Source: Pedobacter sp. UBA1951
GTDB lineage: Bacteria; Bacteroidota; Bacteroidia; Sphingobacteriales; Sphingobacteriaceae
Direction: 5' to 3'
Length of the DNA stretch: 22,409 bases
NCBI GenBank assembly: GCA_002336465.1
Contig: DDEP01000088.1
Location: 1-22,409, forward strand
The notes beneath the pieces are model-generated. The model was not told where the DNA came from. It saw nothing but the letters and a program-made list of their open reading frames with translations, and did no database searches. Shown here piece by piece: positions 7,586 through 15,396 of the stretch (the first letter of the stretch is position 1; the number at the start of each line of letters is the position of its first letter). A program made the position numbers and the translations under genes.

Positions 7586-10021
7586 TTATTTTTTTGAGAT
7601 TTTATAATGAGAGATTATTTTCCCTGATTTATCATCAGGAGATTGCATGAAGAATAAATCATACAACTTGCCTTCAGCCCACGTATCGATCATATTGTCA
7701 TAAAAAGGGCTGCCTGGGTTACCAGATTGGCCACCGGGATATACGCCATGACCTTTAGGATTTTTACCTAACTCTATAACCATTCTCCAAGAAGGGCCAT
7801 TGGTTTCTGATAAAGCATCAACTGTACTTTTAGAGCCACCAATCAACAACGTTTTAGAACCAAAACCAGGTATTTTAGCCAAATGTGGCACATGCGAGTT
7901 TTTGATTTTTGCCCATTCCCAATCTTTACCAATGGGGCCATTTTTATGCTGTAAACTATCGCAGGTAAACACCAAAGACTGGTTTACTAAATCACTTAAT
8001 GTCTCTTTTTTCTCTGTTTTTACATTATCGAACCATTTTGAATTAGGATCTTTCTGTATAAGCTCTATGGTACGGTCTCTTGAAGGATAGCGCATAGGTA
8101 CTTTTGGATCCGTAAATTTATTATCCCATATTTCAAAAAACAGACGTTTAGCCCATAGATCAAAAACACTTGCCCCAATTTCATGAGCATTAAAGTATTT
8201 ATTCCAGTTTTTTACGGTATTGAAAGCTTCTTTTTGAGTCGCATTTAAAGCAGCAGTATTAACCAGAGGCAAAATGTAAGGCAGCAAGTTTTCTGCGAAA
8301 ATACTATAAGTGTCCATCTGAAGATTTCGCATGCTATCAACATTGATTTTGTTCATTGCAGATAATCTGTCATTTATACGTTTGCCTCTTTCATATGGAG
8401 AGAACTCCCAGTTGATATAGTAAGGATAAGTAGTATCGGTTGATGACTGGTTAGCAGAACTTACAAAGTTGCGCGGAGGATTTTTAACCGTAGGATTCTG
8501 GTCTGCAGGTATCCAGCCATGCCAATCGTAGGCAGGGTCTGTTCCATCTAGAATAAATTTACCTTGGTTTTTCCATTTTAAAGGGAATTTACCATTAGGG
8601 GTAATAGCTATATCATTATCTGCGCTAGCAAATATGAAATTTTGTGCAGGAGCTGTAAAATAAGTAAGCGCCTTTCTATAATCATCGTAATTTTTTCCGC
8701 GATTTAAGTAATAGAAAGTCATTAACTCATTAGATTCATCATGAGCGATCCATCTTAATGCATTGCCTGTAGGTACATTATCTGCTTTGCTAAAAGCAGG
8801 CTTTTGAAAATAAACAACAGGGCCGTGGTGTGTATAAATAACGGTATCTAATTCATCTGTTGTTCCTCTAACCTTAATTCTCTCTATGCGTTCAGTTGTA
8901 TTTTTCCATTGATTGTTATACCAATAATTTTTATGTGTATCATCTTTAAATTTTATCTGATAAAAATCAAGGACATCGGCTGCTACATTGGTAACACCCC
9001 ATGCAATCTGGTTATTAAAACCAATGATAATGCCGGGAGCACCAGGTAATGATACCCCATAAGAATTAACTCCGGGCGCATGTAATTGTATCTGGTACCA
9101 GATTGATGGCAAGCTTAGGTCTAAGTGAGGGTCGTTGGCTAAAATAGGAGATCCTGAAGCTGTTTTTGCACCTGATACAGCCCAATTGTTACTTCCAATG
9201 CCTTCTTCTTTTTGCTTAGTCATAATGCCTGTAGTCATCATTTCTGTGAAAGATTTAGGTGTTTCAGGAACAGGCAAAGGTTTGAAATTCCATTTGGTGC
9301 CAACTGGAATAATAGGGTCTTCTTTAAAAGGATAATCGGGAAATAGATCTTTGGTTACATCAGGGCCAAATTTGTTTAAAATATTGGTCATGTAAAATTC
9401 ATCAGAACCCATGGCTAAAACCGCAGACATTTGTTTTAACAATAAAGCACATTTTACAGGCTCCCAAGGTTCGGGTTTAAAATCTAACAACTTATATTCT
9501 ACAGGTAGATCAGCGTCCTTTAAACTTTTGATGTAGTCGTTGATGCCTTGTGTATAAGCCATTATCATTTCTTTTGCCTTAGGATCTGCCATCATGCCTT
9601 TAAGTGAGTTTTCGGCTCCATAAAGCATACCCATACGGCGTTGGTAACGGTCTAATTCTATAGCTTTTTTCCCTACCACCTCAGATATTCTACCAGCGGC
9701 AAAACGTGTCTGAAAATCCATTTGCCATAACCTGTGCATAGCAGTGATATAACCTTGGGCATAATACAGATCATGATCATTCTGTGCAAACACATGAGGA
9801 ATCATCCTGTCGTCAAAATAGATATCTATCTTATCCTTGGTGTTTTTTAGACTAATGTTATGGTTTTTATTTACAATGCTACTTTCGGCATTTTGCCAAA
9901 ACCCCGTAAAGGGATTTAAGAACTTTAATAGAGGAGGCGTATCTCCAAATTTAGTATTGAGTAAGTATGCCAGAATAATAGGTATAACTATACAAATTAA
10001 GGCTTTTATTTTATTCATCAT
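7586..10021 (-). CDS. Penicillin acylase family (Ntn) amide hydrolase
   Basis: This 811-residue protein belongs to the penicillin G/AHL acylase family of N-terminal-nucleophile hydrolases, which cut amide bonds after the precursor splits itself into two chains. The autoprocessing site is visible as G276-S277-N-N-W280; S277 would become the first residue and nucleophile of the beta chain. Supporting motifs are NDPHLDL soon after, THHGPVVY, and SSANQSS further on, where the family has its oxyanion asparagine. The alpha-chain region (about 55-260) has the usual YAQGYITAMHRLWQMDF block. A hydrophobic segment at residues 5-21 is a signal anchor or uncleaved signal peptide, so it probably acts in the periplasm. 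Two Met codons are possible (10021 and 10018). Substrate is unknown: beta-lactams, acyl-homoserine lactones and other N-acyl amides all occur in the family. Confidence 0.92.
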   Translation of the reverse strand: MMNKIKALICIVIPIILAYLLNTKFGDTPPLLKFLNPFTGFWQNAESSIVNKNHNISLKNTKDKIDIYFDDRMIPHVFAQNDHDLYYAQGYITAMHRLWQMDFQTRFAAGRISEVVGKKAIELDRYQRRMGMLYGAENSLKGMMADPKAKEMIMAYTQGINDYIKSLKDADLPVEYKLLDFKPEPWEPVKCALLLKQMSAVLAMGSDEFYMTNILNKFGPDVTKDLFPDYPFKEDPIIPVGTKWNFKPLPVPETPKSFTEMMTTGIMTKQKEEGIGSNNWAVSGAKTASGSPILANDPHLDLSLPSIWYQIQLHAPGVNSYGVSLPGAPGIIIGFNNQIAWGVTNVAADVLDFYQIKFKDDTHKNYWYNNQWKNTTERIERIKVRGTTDELDTVIYTHHGPVVYFQKPAFSKADNVPTGNALRWIAHDESNELMTFYYLNRGKNYDDYRKALTYFTAPAQNFIFASADNDIAITPNGKFPLKWKNQGKFILDGTDPAYDWHGWIPADQNPTVKNPPRNFVSSANQSSTDTTYPYYINWEFSPYERGKRINDRLSAMNKINVDSMRNLQMDTYSIFAENLLPYILPLVNTAALNATQKEAFNTVKNWNKYFNAHEIGASVFDLWAKRLFFEIWDNKFTDPKVPMRYPSRDRTIELIQKDPNSKWFDNVKTEKKETLSDLVNQSLVFTCDSLQHKNGPIGKDWEWAKIKNSHVPHLAKIPGFGSKTLLIGGSKSTVDALSETNGPSWRMVIELGKNPKGHGVYPGGQSGNPGSPFYDNMIDTWAEGKLYDLFFMQSPDDKSGKIISHYKISKK

Positions 10022-10138
10022 AAATTCTATGTTCTATGTAGCGTTAAAGTAATAAAACTAAATGATATATAAATCTAATGGCTTGTTTTAGACTTTATAT
10101 TTTAAATGCCAATATATGCAATATTATTTTAAATAGAA

Positions 10139-10169
10139 TTTGTAAGTATCAGAATTTGTGCTAAGTTTA
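10139..10169 (+). promoter_or_regulatory. Promoter of the TonB-dependent receptor gene
   Basis: TTTG at 10139-10142 and TAAGTTTA at 10162-10169 are exactly 19 bases apart. The -7 box differs from TAnnTTTG only in its last base. Transcription would start about 10173-10177, giving a leader of roughly 26-30 bases before the ATG at 10203. The rest of the 181-base divergent gap (10022-10202) is AT-rich with no riboswitch-like structure that I can see. Confidence 0.6.
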
Positions 10170-10202
10170 TAGATAATAAACAATATAAACTACTTTAAAC
10201 GT

Positions 10203-13085
10203 ATGAACAAAACTTCTACAAAAACATTTTTTGTTCTTTTTGTGATGCTGTTGGTTAGTTTAACAACATTTGCACAAAGTACAATTGTTAGCGGTACGGT
10301 TACCGATAAACAAACAAACGAGCCCATGCCGGGCGTAAGCGTTACCCTAAAAGGGAAAAACATTGGGGCATCTACAGATGCCAACGGTAAATTCTCTTTT
10401 TCTACCACTGAAAAACCTCCTTTCATTTTATCTGTAAGTTACATTGGATATAAATCGATAGAGCAGAGTATAAGTGGCAATGCGGGTAACTTAAGTTTCC
10501 AGCTTGAAGAAAGCGGAGTGGTACTAGGTCAGGAGGTGGTAATTTCTGCTTCAAGAACGCCTGAACGTATTTTAGAATCGCCAGTTACTATAGAGCGTAT
10601 GGGTGCTGCACAAATAAAAGAGGTTGCGGCTCCTTCTTTCTATGATGCTATTCAAAATATTAAAGGTGTTGAGATGAGTACGCAGAGTTTAACCTTCAGA
10701 TCGTACAATACCAGGGGATTTAATGCAAATGGTAATACCAGGTTTAACCAATTAATAGATGGTATGGACAACCAAGCCCCAGGATTAAATTTCTCGGTAG
10801 GTAACATTGTGGGTATTACTGAACTGGATGTGGATAATTTGGAATTATTACCAGGAGCTTCTTCTGCATTATATGGTGCAGGTGGTATCAGCGGTACTTT
10901 GTTAATGACTTCGAAAGATCCTTTTAAATATCCCGGAGCAAGTTTCCAGTTTAAAACGGGGATCAACCATGTAAATGATGACAATTCGAAAGTTCAACCT
11001 TTCAACCAAGTTGATGCGAGGTTGGCAAAATCATGGAACAATAAGTTTGGGGTAAAATTTGCTTTCTCGTTTTTACAAGCTAAAGATTGGTACGGAACTA
11101 ATTATTCGAACTATGACAGGATATCTCATATGCCTAAAACAGGAACCAGAGCAAGCGATCCGGGTTATGATGGGGTAAACGTTTACGGAGATGAAGTTAA
11201 CCAAAACTTATTAGGTGTAGCAAAAACTATGGCGGCTGGTTTTGCACAGGCTAATTTTGGAGCATATAATACATTAGTAGGTCAAATTAATGCTAATGTT
11301 CCTTTTGCTACTTTAATGGCTGGTTATAATGGTACTGCAGCAGCTCCATATGTGCCTGTATTATATAGTTTGTTAAAAAATACAACTACATCACAAACGG
11401 TATCAAGAACAGGATATAATGAAATGGATTTGGTAGACTATAATGCTAAATCACTGAAATTATCAGGAGGTTTATATTATAATTTAACTCCAACTGTACA
11501 ATTAATAGCACAAGCCAATTGGGGTACAGGTACATCAGTATATACCGGTTCAGATCGTTACTCTTTACGCAACTTTAACATAGGTTTGTATAAATTAGAA
11601 TTAAAAGGAGAAGACTTTTATTTAAGAGCTTATACTACACAAGAGCGTTCAGGAGATTCTTATATTTCTTCGATTTTAGGAAGTTATGTCAATGAAATGA
11701 ATTCTCCCTCAACTTCTTGGTTCCCTACTTATACAGTAGCTTATAGTACTGCTAAATCGCAAGGAGCTAGTGAAGCTCAGGCTCATGCTGCTGCAAGATC
11801 TATGGCAGATGCTAGCAGAGCATTGCCAGGTACAACTAATTTTGATAATAAAGCATATCAGATTAAAAATACTTATATCAGCCAAACAGATATGTCTAAG
11901 GGAATTTATGGAGCCAAGTTTAATGATAAAACCAATTTATATCATTATGAAGGTCTATATAATTTCTCAAGATTGTTTGATAACGTTGTAGAATTTCAGG
12001 TAGGAGCATCAGCCCGTAAGTTCGATTTAAACTCGGGAGGAACCATATTTGATGATTTAAACAGACGTATTGATATTAATGAATATGGTGCTTTTGGTCA
12101 GATTGGTAAAAAATTTGGCGATGTCTTCAAGCTTACTTTTGCCGGACGTTATGATAAGAGTACAAACTTTGAAGGTCGTTTTACTCCTCGAGTAACTGGC
12201 GTTCTTACTGTAGCTAAAAACCAGAACATCCGTGCCTCTTTCCAAACAGGATATCGTAATCCTACTACTCAAAATCAATATATCGATTTATCAGTTGGAG
12301 GTGGCACGCAACGTTTAATAGGAGGAATTCCTGAATTCTTGAATAAATATAACTTAAATGGAAATAAAGCTTATACTGAAGACAGTTACAGGGCTTATAT
12401 GGCTTCTAAAATAGCATCACCTACAGGAACTGGAAATGACTTATTGTTAAGTAAGTACACTTTCGATCCAAGAGGTGTACGCCCTGAAAGTGTTACTTCT
12501 TATGAATTAGGTTATAAAGGATTGATCACTTCTAATTTTATGATTGATTTATATGGTTACATGAGTGAATTTAAAGATTTTATAACTGCTGTTAATGTTT
12601 ATCAAAACACAGGACCTTCTTTAGCAAATGCTAACTTTGTGAAGTTTGGCGTTCCGGTTAACGCTGTTGGTAAAGTTAAAACTTACGGAGGTGCTTTAGG
12701 TTTAGATTACCTTATCGGGAAATATAATTTAAGCGGTAACGTATCTTATAACAAAATGGGAGACCTACCTGCAGACTATATCAATGATTTTAATACACCT
12801 ACTGTACGCTATAACTTAGGTTTGGGTAACAGAGAGTTGTTTAAAAACTTTGGTTTTAATGTTAACTACCGTTGGCAGGATAAATTTGACTGGATGTCAT
12901 CCTTTGCCGGAGGAGAAGTACCTGCATTCGGTACAGTTGATGCACAAGTTAACTTAAAAATTCCTTCTGTTAATTCTATGCTTAAAGTTGGAGGATCAAA
13001 CATCCTTAACAAATACTACTTTACCTCTTATGGTAACCCTGAAGTTGGTGCAATGTACTATGTATCGTTGGCATTCAACCCTTAA
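10203..13085 (+). CDS. TonB-dependent receptor with CarboxypepD_reg-like N-terminal domain
   Basis: The 960-residue protein is an outer-membrane TonB-dependent receptor. It has a signal peptide (about 1-25, ending TTFAQ), then a carboxypeptidase-regulatory-like beta-sandwich (about 27-113; GTVTDKQTNEPMPGVSVTLKG is cut here to its core VTDKQTNEPMPGVSV). Next come the plug domain (about 118-245, with VVISASRTPERI, RGFNANGNTRFNQLIDGM and GASSALYGAGGISG) and a C-terminal barrel ending in an aromatic strand. It imports a large or scarce ligand using TonB energy. No SusD lipoprotein gene follows, and the motif set fits an iron/cofactor-type or orphan receptor better than a SusC polysaccharide transporter. 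The ligand is not deducible. Long alanine- and glycine-rich loops occur around 345-400 and 515-560. It is transcribed alone, divergent from the penicillin-acylase-family gene, and ends in a strong terminator. Confidence 0.93.
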   Translation: MNKTSTKTFFVLFVMLLVSLTTFAQSTIVSGTVTDKQTNEPMPGVSVTLKGKNIGASTDANGKFSFSTTEKPPFILSVSYIGYKSIEQSISGNAGNLSFQLEESGVVLGQEVVISASRTPERILESPVTIERMGAAQIKEVAAPSFYDAIQNIKGVEMSTQSLTFRSYNTRGFNANGNTRFNQLIDGMDNQAPGLNFSVGNIVGITELDVDNLELLPGASSALYGAGGISGTLLMTSKDPFKYPGASFQFKTGINHVNDDNSKVQPFNQVDARLAKSWNNKFGVKFAFSFLQAKDWYGTNYSNYDRISHMPKTGTRASDPGYDGVNVYGDEVNQNLLGVAKTMAAGFAQANFGAYNTLVGQINANVPFATLMAGYNGTAAAPYVPVLYSLLKNTTTSQTVSRTGYNEMDLVDYNAKSLKLSGGLYYNLTPTVQLIAQANWGTGTSVYTGSDRYSLRNFNIGLYKLELKGEDFYLRAYTTQERSGDSYISSILGSYVNEMNSPSTSWFPTYTVAYSTAKSQGASEAQAHAAARSMADASRALPGTTNFDNKAYQIKNTYISQTDMSKGIYGAKFNDKTNLYHYEGLYNFSRLFDNVVEFQVGASARKFDLNSGGTIFDDLNRRIDINEYGAFGQIGKKFGDVFKLTFAGRYDKSTNFEGRFTPRVTGVLTVAKNQNIRASFQTGYRNPTTQNQYIDLSVGGGTQRLIGGIPEFLNKYNLNGNKAYTEDSYRAYMASKIASPTGTGNDLLLSKYTFDPRGVRPESVTSYELGYKGLITSNFMIDLYGYMSEFKDFITAVNVYQNTGPSLANANFVKFGVPVNAVGKVKTYGGALGLDYLIGKYNLSGNVSYNKMGDLPADYINDFNTPTVRYNLGLGNRELFKNFGFNVNYRWQDKFDWMSSFAGGEVPAFGTVDAQVNLKIPSVNSMLKVGGSNILNKYYFTSYGNPEVGAMYYVSLAFNP

Positions 13086-13099
13086 TCAAATATGTACAC

Positions 13100-13139
13100 A
13101 AAAGAAAAAGGCCTTGAAATTTCAAGGCCTTTTTCTTTT
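13100..13139. terminator. 40-base perfect palindromic terminator
   Basis: Bases 13100-13139 are a perfect inverted repeat of 20-base arms, with a GC-rich core AGGCCTTG/CAAGGCCT, flanking A-rich and T-rich arms, and an AATT-like centre. It lies 14 bases after the receptor stop codon. Because the T-run TTTTTCTTTT is mirrored by an A-run, it can stop transcription from both sides. It insulates the receptor gene from the small gene downstream. Confidence 0.9.
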
Positions 13140-13160
13140 AGTAACCAAGTGGTTTTTAAA

Positions 13161-13180
13161 TTAACATAAATTTAACATAA
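13161..13180 (+). repeat. Tandem 9-base direct repeat upstream of the small-peptide promoter
   Basis: TTAACATAA occurs at 13161-13169 and again at 13172-13180, an 11-base period, which is one turn of the helix. It lies just upstream of the TTTG element at 13187, about -61 to -42 from the likely transcription start, where an activator would bind. Chance occurrence in AT-rich DNA is possible. Confidence 0.4.
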
Positions 13181-13186
13181 TACCAT

Positions 13187-13217
13187 TTTGGTTTTTGGTT
13201 CATTTTATCTATTTTTG
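13187..13217 (+). promoter_or_regulatory. Canonical promoter of the 36-codon small gene
   Basis: TTTG at 13187-13190 and TATTTTTG at 13210-13217 are separated by exactly 19 bases, a full match to the Bacteroidota consensus. Transcription should start about 13221-13225, roughly 9-13 bases before the small gene's ATG at 13234. This mirrors the layout of the tyrS promoter. Confidence 0.75.
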
Positions 13218-13233
13218 AATAAAATAATTGAGC

Positions 13234-13344
13234 ATGAGTAAAGAAACATTAGAAATATCTGTAATGGTTGATCAAAGCTTTGATATGAGCTTTAATTTAA
13301 TCGATGGTGTATTAGGTGCTTTGCTTAATTGGCTAGGTAAATAG
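13234..13344 (+). CDS. Putative 36-residue amphipathic peptide, function unknown
   Basis: This short reading frame (ATG to TAG) encodes 36 residues beginning MSKETLEISVMV and ending LGALLNWLGK. I do not recognise it. Support for it being real is the full TTTG-N19-TAnnTTTG promoter directly upstream, with the ATG about a dozen bases from the predicted transcription start, and the insulating terminator before it. The N-terminal third is polar and acidic (K3, E4, E7, D13). Residues 16-36 can form an amphipathic helix: F16, F20, I23, V26/L27, L30/L31 and W33/L34 on one face; D17, N21, D24, N32 and K36 on the other. Net charge is about -3. There is no cysteine, no double-glycine leader and no membrane-spanning stretch long enough to be certain. 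rlmD starts 88 bases downstream with its own -7 box. It could be a membrane-active or signalling peptide, a protein-binding helix, or an mRNA leader peptide. Confidence 0.55.
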   Translation: MSKETLEISVMVDQSFDMSFNLIDGVLGALLNWLGK

Positions 13345-13365
13345 AAAATACCATTACTTTATTAT

Positions 13366-13387
13366 TTAAGCTTCTTGCCAGGCTTAA
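13366..13387. other. Small inverted repeat between the peptide gene and rlmD
   Basis: TTAAGC (13366-13371) pairs with GCTTAA (13382-13387) across a 10-base loop. No T-run follows on the plus strand, so it is not a standard terminator. It could be a weak 3'-end structure of the small mRNA or a regulator site before rlmD; chance is possible. Confidence 0.25.
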
Positions 13388-13418
13388 GAGGGAGTCTGTA
13401 ATTAATCCTGTTTTGATG

Positions 13419-13426
13419 TATATTTG
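13419..13426 (+). promoter_or_regulatory. -7 promoter box of rlmD
   Basis: TATATTTG is a full TAnnTTTG match. Only 6 bases separate it from the rlmD ATG at 13433, so the transcript would be leaderless or nearly so. No TTTG is found at the expected distance upstream. Confidence 0.5.
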
Positions 13427-13432
13427 CATCAA

Positions 13433-14866
13433 ATGAGTAAAAGGAAGAAGAATACCGTACCTGTTATTATACCCAACTTAAGTATTATTGACATTGCAGA
13501 AGAAGGCAAAGGTGTAGGCAAAGCTGAAGAGCTAGTTGTTTTTGTGGATAAAGCTGTGCCGGGCGATGTTGTTGATGTTAAGATTGTTAGAAAGAAAAAG
13601 AACTTTGCCGAGGCTGTAATTGAAAAAACACTTGTCGCTTCAGACTTAAGAGAACAACCGTTTTGTAGTCATTTTGGTACTTGCGGAGGCTGTAAGTGGC
13701 AACAGATGACTTATGATGCTCAACTTACTTTCAAGCAAAAAAGTGTAGAAGCTGCCTTACAACGTTTAGCAAAGGTTGATACGCAACAAATGGAGCCTAT
13801 ATTGGGCTCGTCAGAAAACAGATATTACCGCAATAAATTAGAATTTACTTTCTCCAACAAGCGATGGTTGGATAAAGAAGATATGGATGTAGATGCAGAA
13901 GGCCGAGAAATGAGGGCATTGGGCTTTCATGTTCCGGGTCGTTTTGATAAAATCTTAGATATTGAACATTGCTATTTACAAGCAGATCCAAGTAATCAGA
14001 TAAGACTGGCTATAAAAGATTATGCTTTAAAAAATCAATACAGCTTTTATGATCTACGTAATCATGAAGGCGCTCTGAGGAATTTGATCATTCGTACTTC
14101 CTCAACGGGCGAAATCATGGTTTGTGTTGTATTTGCCTACCCAGAAGAAGGTCAGGTAGATTCTTTGATGAGTTTCATTAAAGAAAAATTTCCTGAGATT
14201 ACTTCTTTGCTTTATATTATCAATCAAAAGAAAAACGATACCATTTTTGATCAAGAGGTGATTACCTATTCTGGACGTGACTTCATATATGAACAAATGC
14301 CACTTACCAATGGGCAACAAGTTAAATTTAAAATAGGCGTTAAATCTTTTTATCAAACAAATTCTGCTCAGGCTTATGAGCTTTATCGCATTACCAAAGA
14401 GTTTGCAGATTTTAAAGGAGATGAATTGGTATATGATCTTTATACGGGAGCAGGAACCATTGCAAACTTTGTAGCTCAGGATGTGAAACAGGTAGTGGGT
14501 GTAGAGTATGTGCCTACGGCAATTGAAGATGCAAAATTTAACTCTGAATTGAATGGCATTGCCAATACGATTTTTTATGCAGGAGATATGAAAGATATAT
14601 TGACCAAGGATTTTGTAGATCATCATGGTAAACCAGATGTAATCATCACAGATCCTCCAAGAGCAGGAATGCATCCTGATGTAGTTGATTTATTATTGAC
14701 GATAGAGGCAGAGAAAATCGTTTACGTAAGCTGTAATGCCGCAACACAGGCAAGAGATTTAGCTTTGTTAAAAGAAAAATACAACATTGGTAAAATTAAA
14801 CCTGTAGATATGTTTCCGCATACACAGCATGTTGAAAATGTGGTGCTTTTAAATTTAATTAATTAA
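13433..14866 (+). CDS. rlmD: 23S rRNA (uracil-5-)-methyltransferase, RlmD/RumA family
   Basis: This 477-residue enzyme makes 5-methyluridine in 23S rRNA (U1939 in E. coli for RlmD) using S-adenosylmethionine. It has an N-terminal TRAM domain (about 12-70), then iron-sulfur cluster ligands C78, C84 and C87 in CSHFGTCGGC, with the fourth in the HCY segment (C180). A Rossmann methyltransferase domain follows: FYQTNSAQAYEL, DLYTGAGTIANF for SAM, DPPRAGMHP, and the nucleophile C434 in YVSCNAATQARDL. The frame can be read from a TTG at 13424, but that overlaps the -7 box, so ATG at 13433 is the start. Bacteroidota often carry only one or two RumA-type enzymes, so the exact target (U747 or U1939, or both) is not certain. 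The 134-residue gene follows after 44 bases. Confidence 0.93.
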   Translation: MSKRKKNTVPVIIPNLSIIDIAEEGKGVGKAEELVVFVDKAVPGDVVDVKIVRKKKNFAEAVIEKTLVASDLREQPFCSHFGTCGGCKWQQMTYDAQLTFKQKSVEAALQRLAKVDTQQMEPILGSSENRYYRNKLEFTFSNKRWLDKEDMDVDAEGREMRALGFHVPGRFDKILDIEHCYLQADPSNQIRLAIKDYALKNQYSFYDLRNHEGALRNLIIRTSSTGEIMVCVVFAYPEEGQVDSLMSFIKEKFPEITSLLYIINQKKNDTIFDQEVITYSGRDFIYEQMPLTNGQQVKFKIGVKSFYQTNSAQAYELYRITKEFADFKGDELVYDLYTGAGTIANFVAQDVKQVVGVEYVPTAIEDAKFNSELNGIANTIFYAGDMKDILTKDFVDHHGKPDVIITDPPRAGMHPDVVDLLLTIEAEKIVYVSCNAATQARDLALLKEKYNIGKIKPVDMFPHTQHVENVVLLNLIN

Positions 14867-14910
14867 GATAGGTAATCTTAGTTTAGTTCAATTATATATT
14901 TTTAAATATC

Positions 14911-15315
14911 ATGGAATCTGAAGAATTGTTAAACGGAGCCGGGAATGGGCAACAAGATAAGAAAGAGAAAAAGGAGAGCCCTTTGGTAAGTTTAGAGAAA
15001 GACCTCGCTTTCTATGCCGATTCAATAAAAGAAGTGGCAATGGATATTTCAACGGAAGGTATCTCTACATCTCCAATTTTTATAGCTCATCAACATGAGG
15101 TTAAACTTGGAGAAATTATCTTGAATAGAGAAGAACTAAATACAAACTGGACTATACAAGCTTCTACATTAGAAGAATTTATTGAAAAAGGCATAGTTAA
15201 ACCTGAGAAAAAAGAGCATTTTTTGAAAAACTATAAAAACCCACAAGATTATATGTGTGTATTTGTAATTGTTCCTGAAGGAGCTAATTATGTGTTCTAT
15301 CCTTACCCAAAATAG
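14911..15315 (+). CDS. Conserved-looking hypothetical protein, soluble
   Basis: I do not recognise this 134-residue protein. The first 25 or so residues are polar and low in complexity (E, K, Q, N rich, e.g. DKKEKKES). A mixed alpha/beta remainder follows, with alternating hydrophobic strands such as SPIFIAHQHEV, the helix ASTLEEFIEKG, and a C-terminal strand pair YMCVFVIVPEGANYVFYPY. No signal peptide or membrane segment is present, so it is probably cytosolic. It follows rlmD by 44 bases with no terminator between them and ends at a shared two-way terminator, so cotranscription with rlmD is likely. A poor -7-like box (TATATTTT, 14894-14901) may give it an extra start. Coding character, ATG and clean terminator make it a genuine gene. 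Confidence 0.8.
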   Translation: MESEELLNGAGNGQQDKKEKKESPLVSLEKDLAFYADSIKEVAMDISTEGISTSPIFIAHQHEVKLGEIILNREELNTNWTIQASTLEEFIEKGIVKPEKKEHFLKNYKNPQDYMCVFVIVPEGANYVFYPYPK

Positions 15316-15335
15316 TTCAAGGCTAGGCCCAAAAA

Positions 15336-15370
15336 CAAAAAAGGCTTTCTTTTTAAGAAAGCCTTTTTTG
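15336..15370. terminator. Two-way terminator between convergent genes
   Basis: A 16-base stem (15336-15351 with 15355-15370) closes a 3-base TTT loop. The A-run on the left arm and T-run on the right arm (CAAAAAAGGC...GCCTTTTTTG) make it work on both strands. It lies 20 bases after the 134-residue gene and 26 bases after the stop of the convergent GIN-domain gene. Confidence 0.92.
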
Positions 15371-15396
15371 TTGATTTATAGTTTGTTTGGTGAAAA

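Noticed and set aside
10041..10201. Matching TACTTTAA(A)CG motifs on both strands in the penicillin acylase/receptor gap as a shared promoter pair
   Set aside because: The plus copy (10191) is 2 bases from the receptor ATG and each misses the -7 consensus at two bases; the 10139-10169 promoter is better.
10022..10202. Riboswitch upstream of the TonB receptor
   Set aside because: The gap is AT-rich with no multi-stem GC-rich structure or recognisable conserved box; a plain promoter explains it.
10203..13085. SusC-type polysaccharide utilisation locus
   Set aside because: No SusD gene or glycoside hydrolase adjoins the receptor, and the next gene is separated by a strong terminator.
13366..13387. 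Rho-independent terminator after the small peptide gene
   Set aside because: The hairpin is short and no T-run follows, so it is listed only as an inverted repeat.
14102..14674. A 190-codon open frame on the minus strand inside rlmD
   Set aside because: Its residues are rich in C, I, F and H with no domain-like pattern, and it lies wholly antisense to a well-supported gene.
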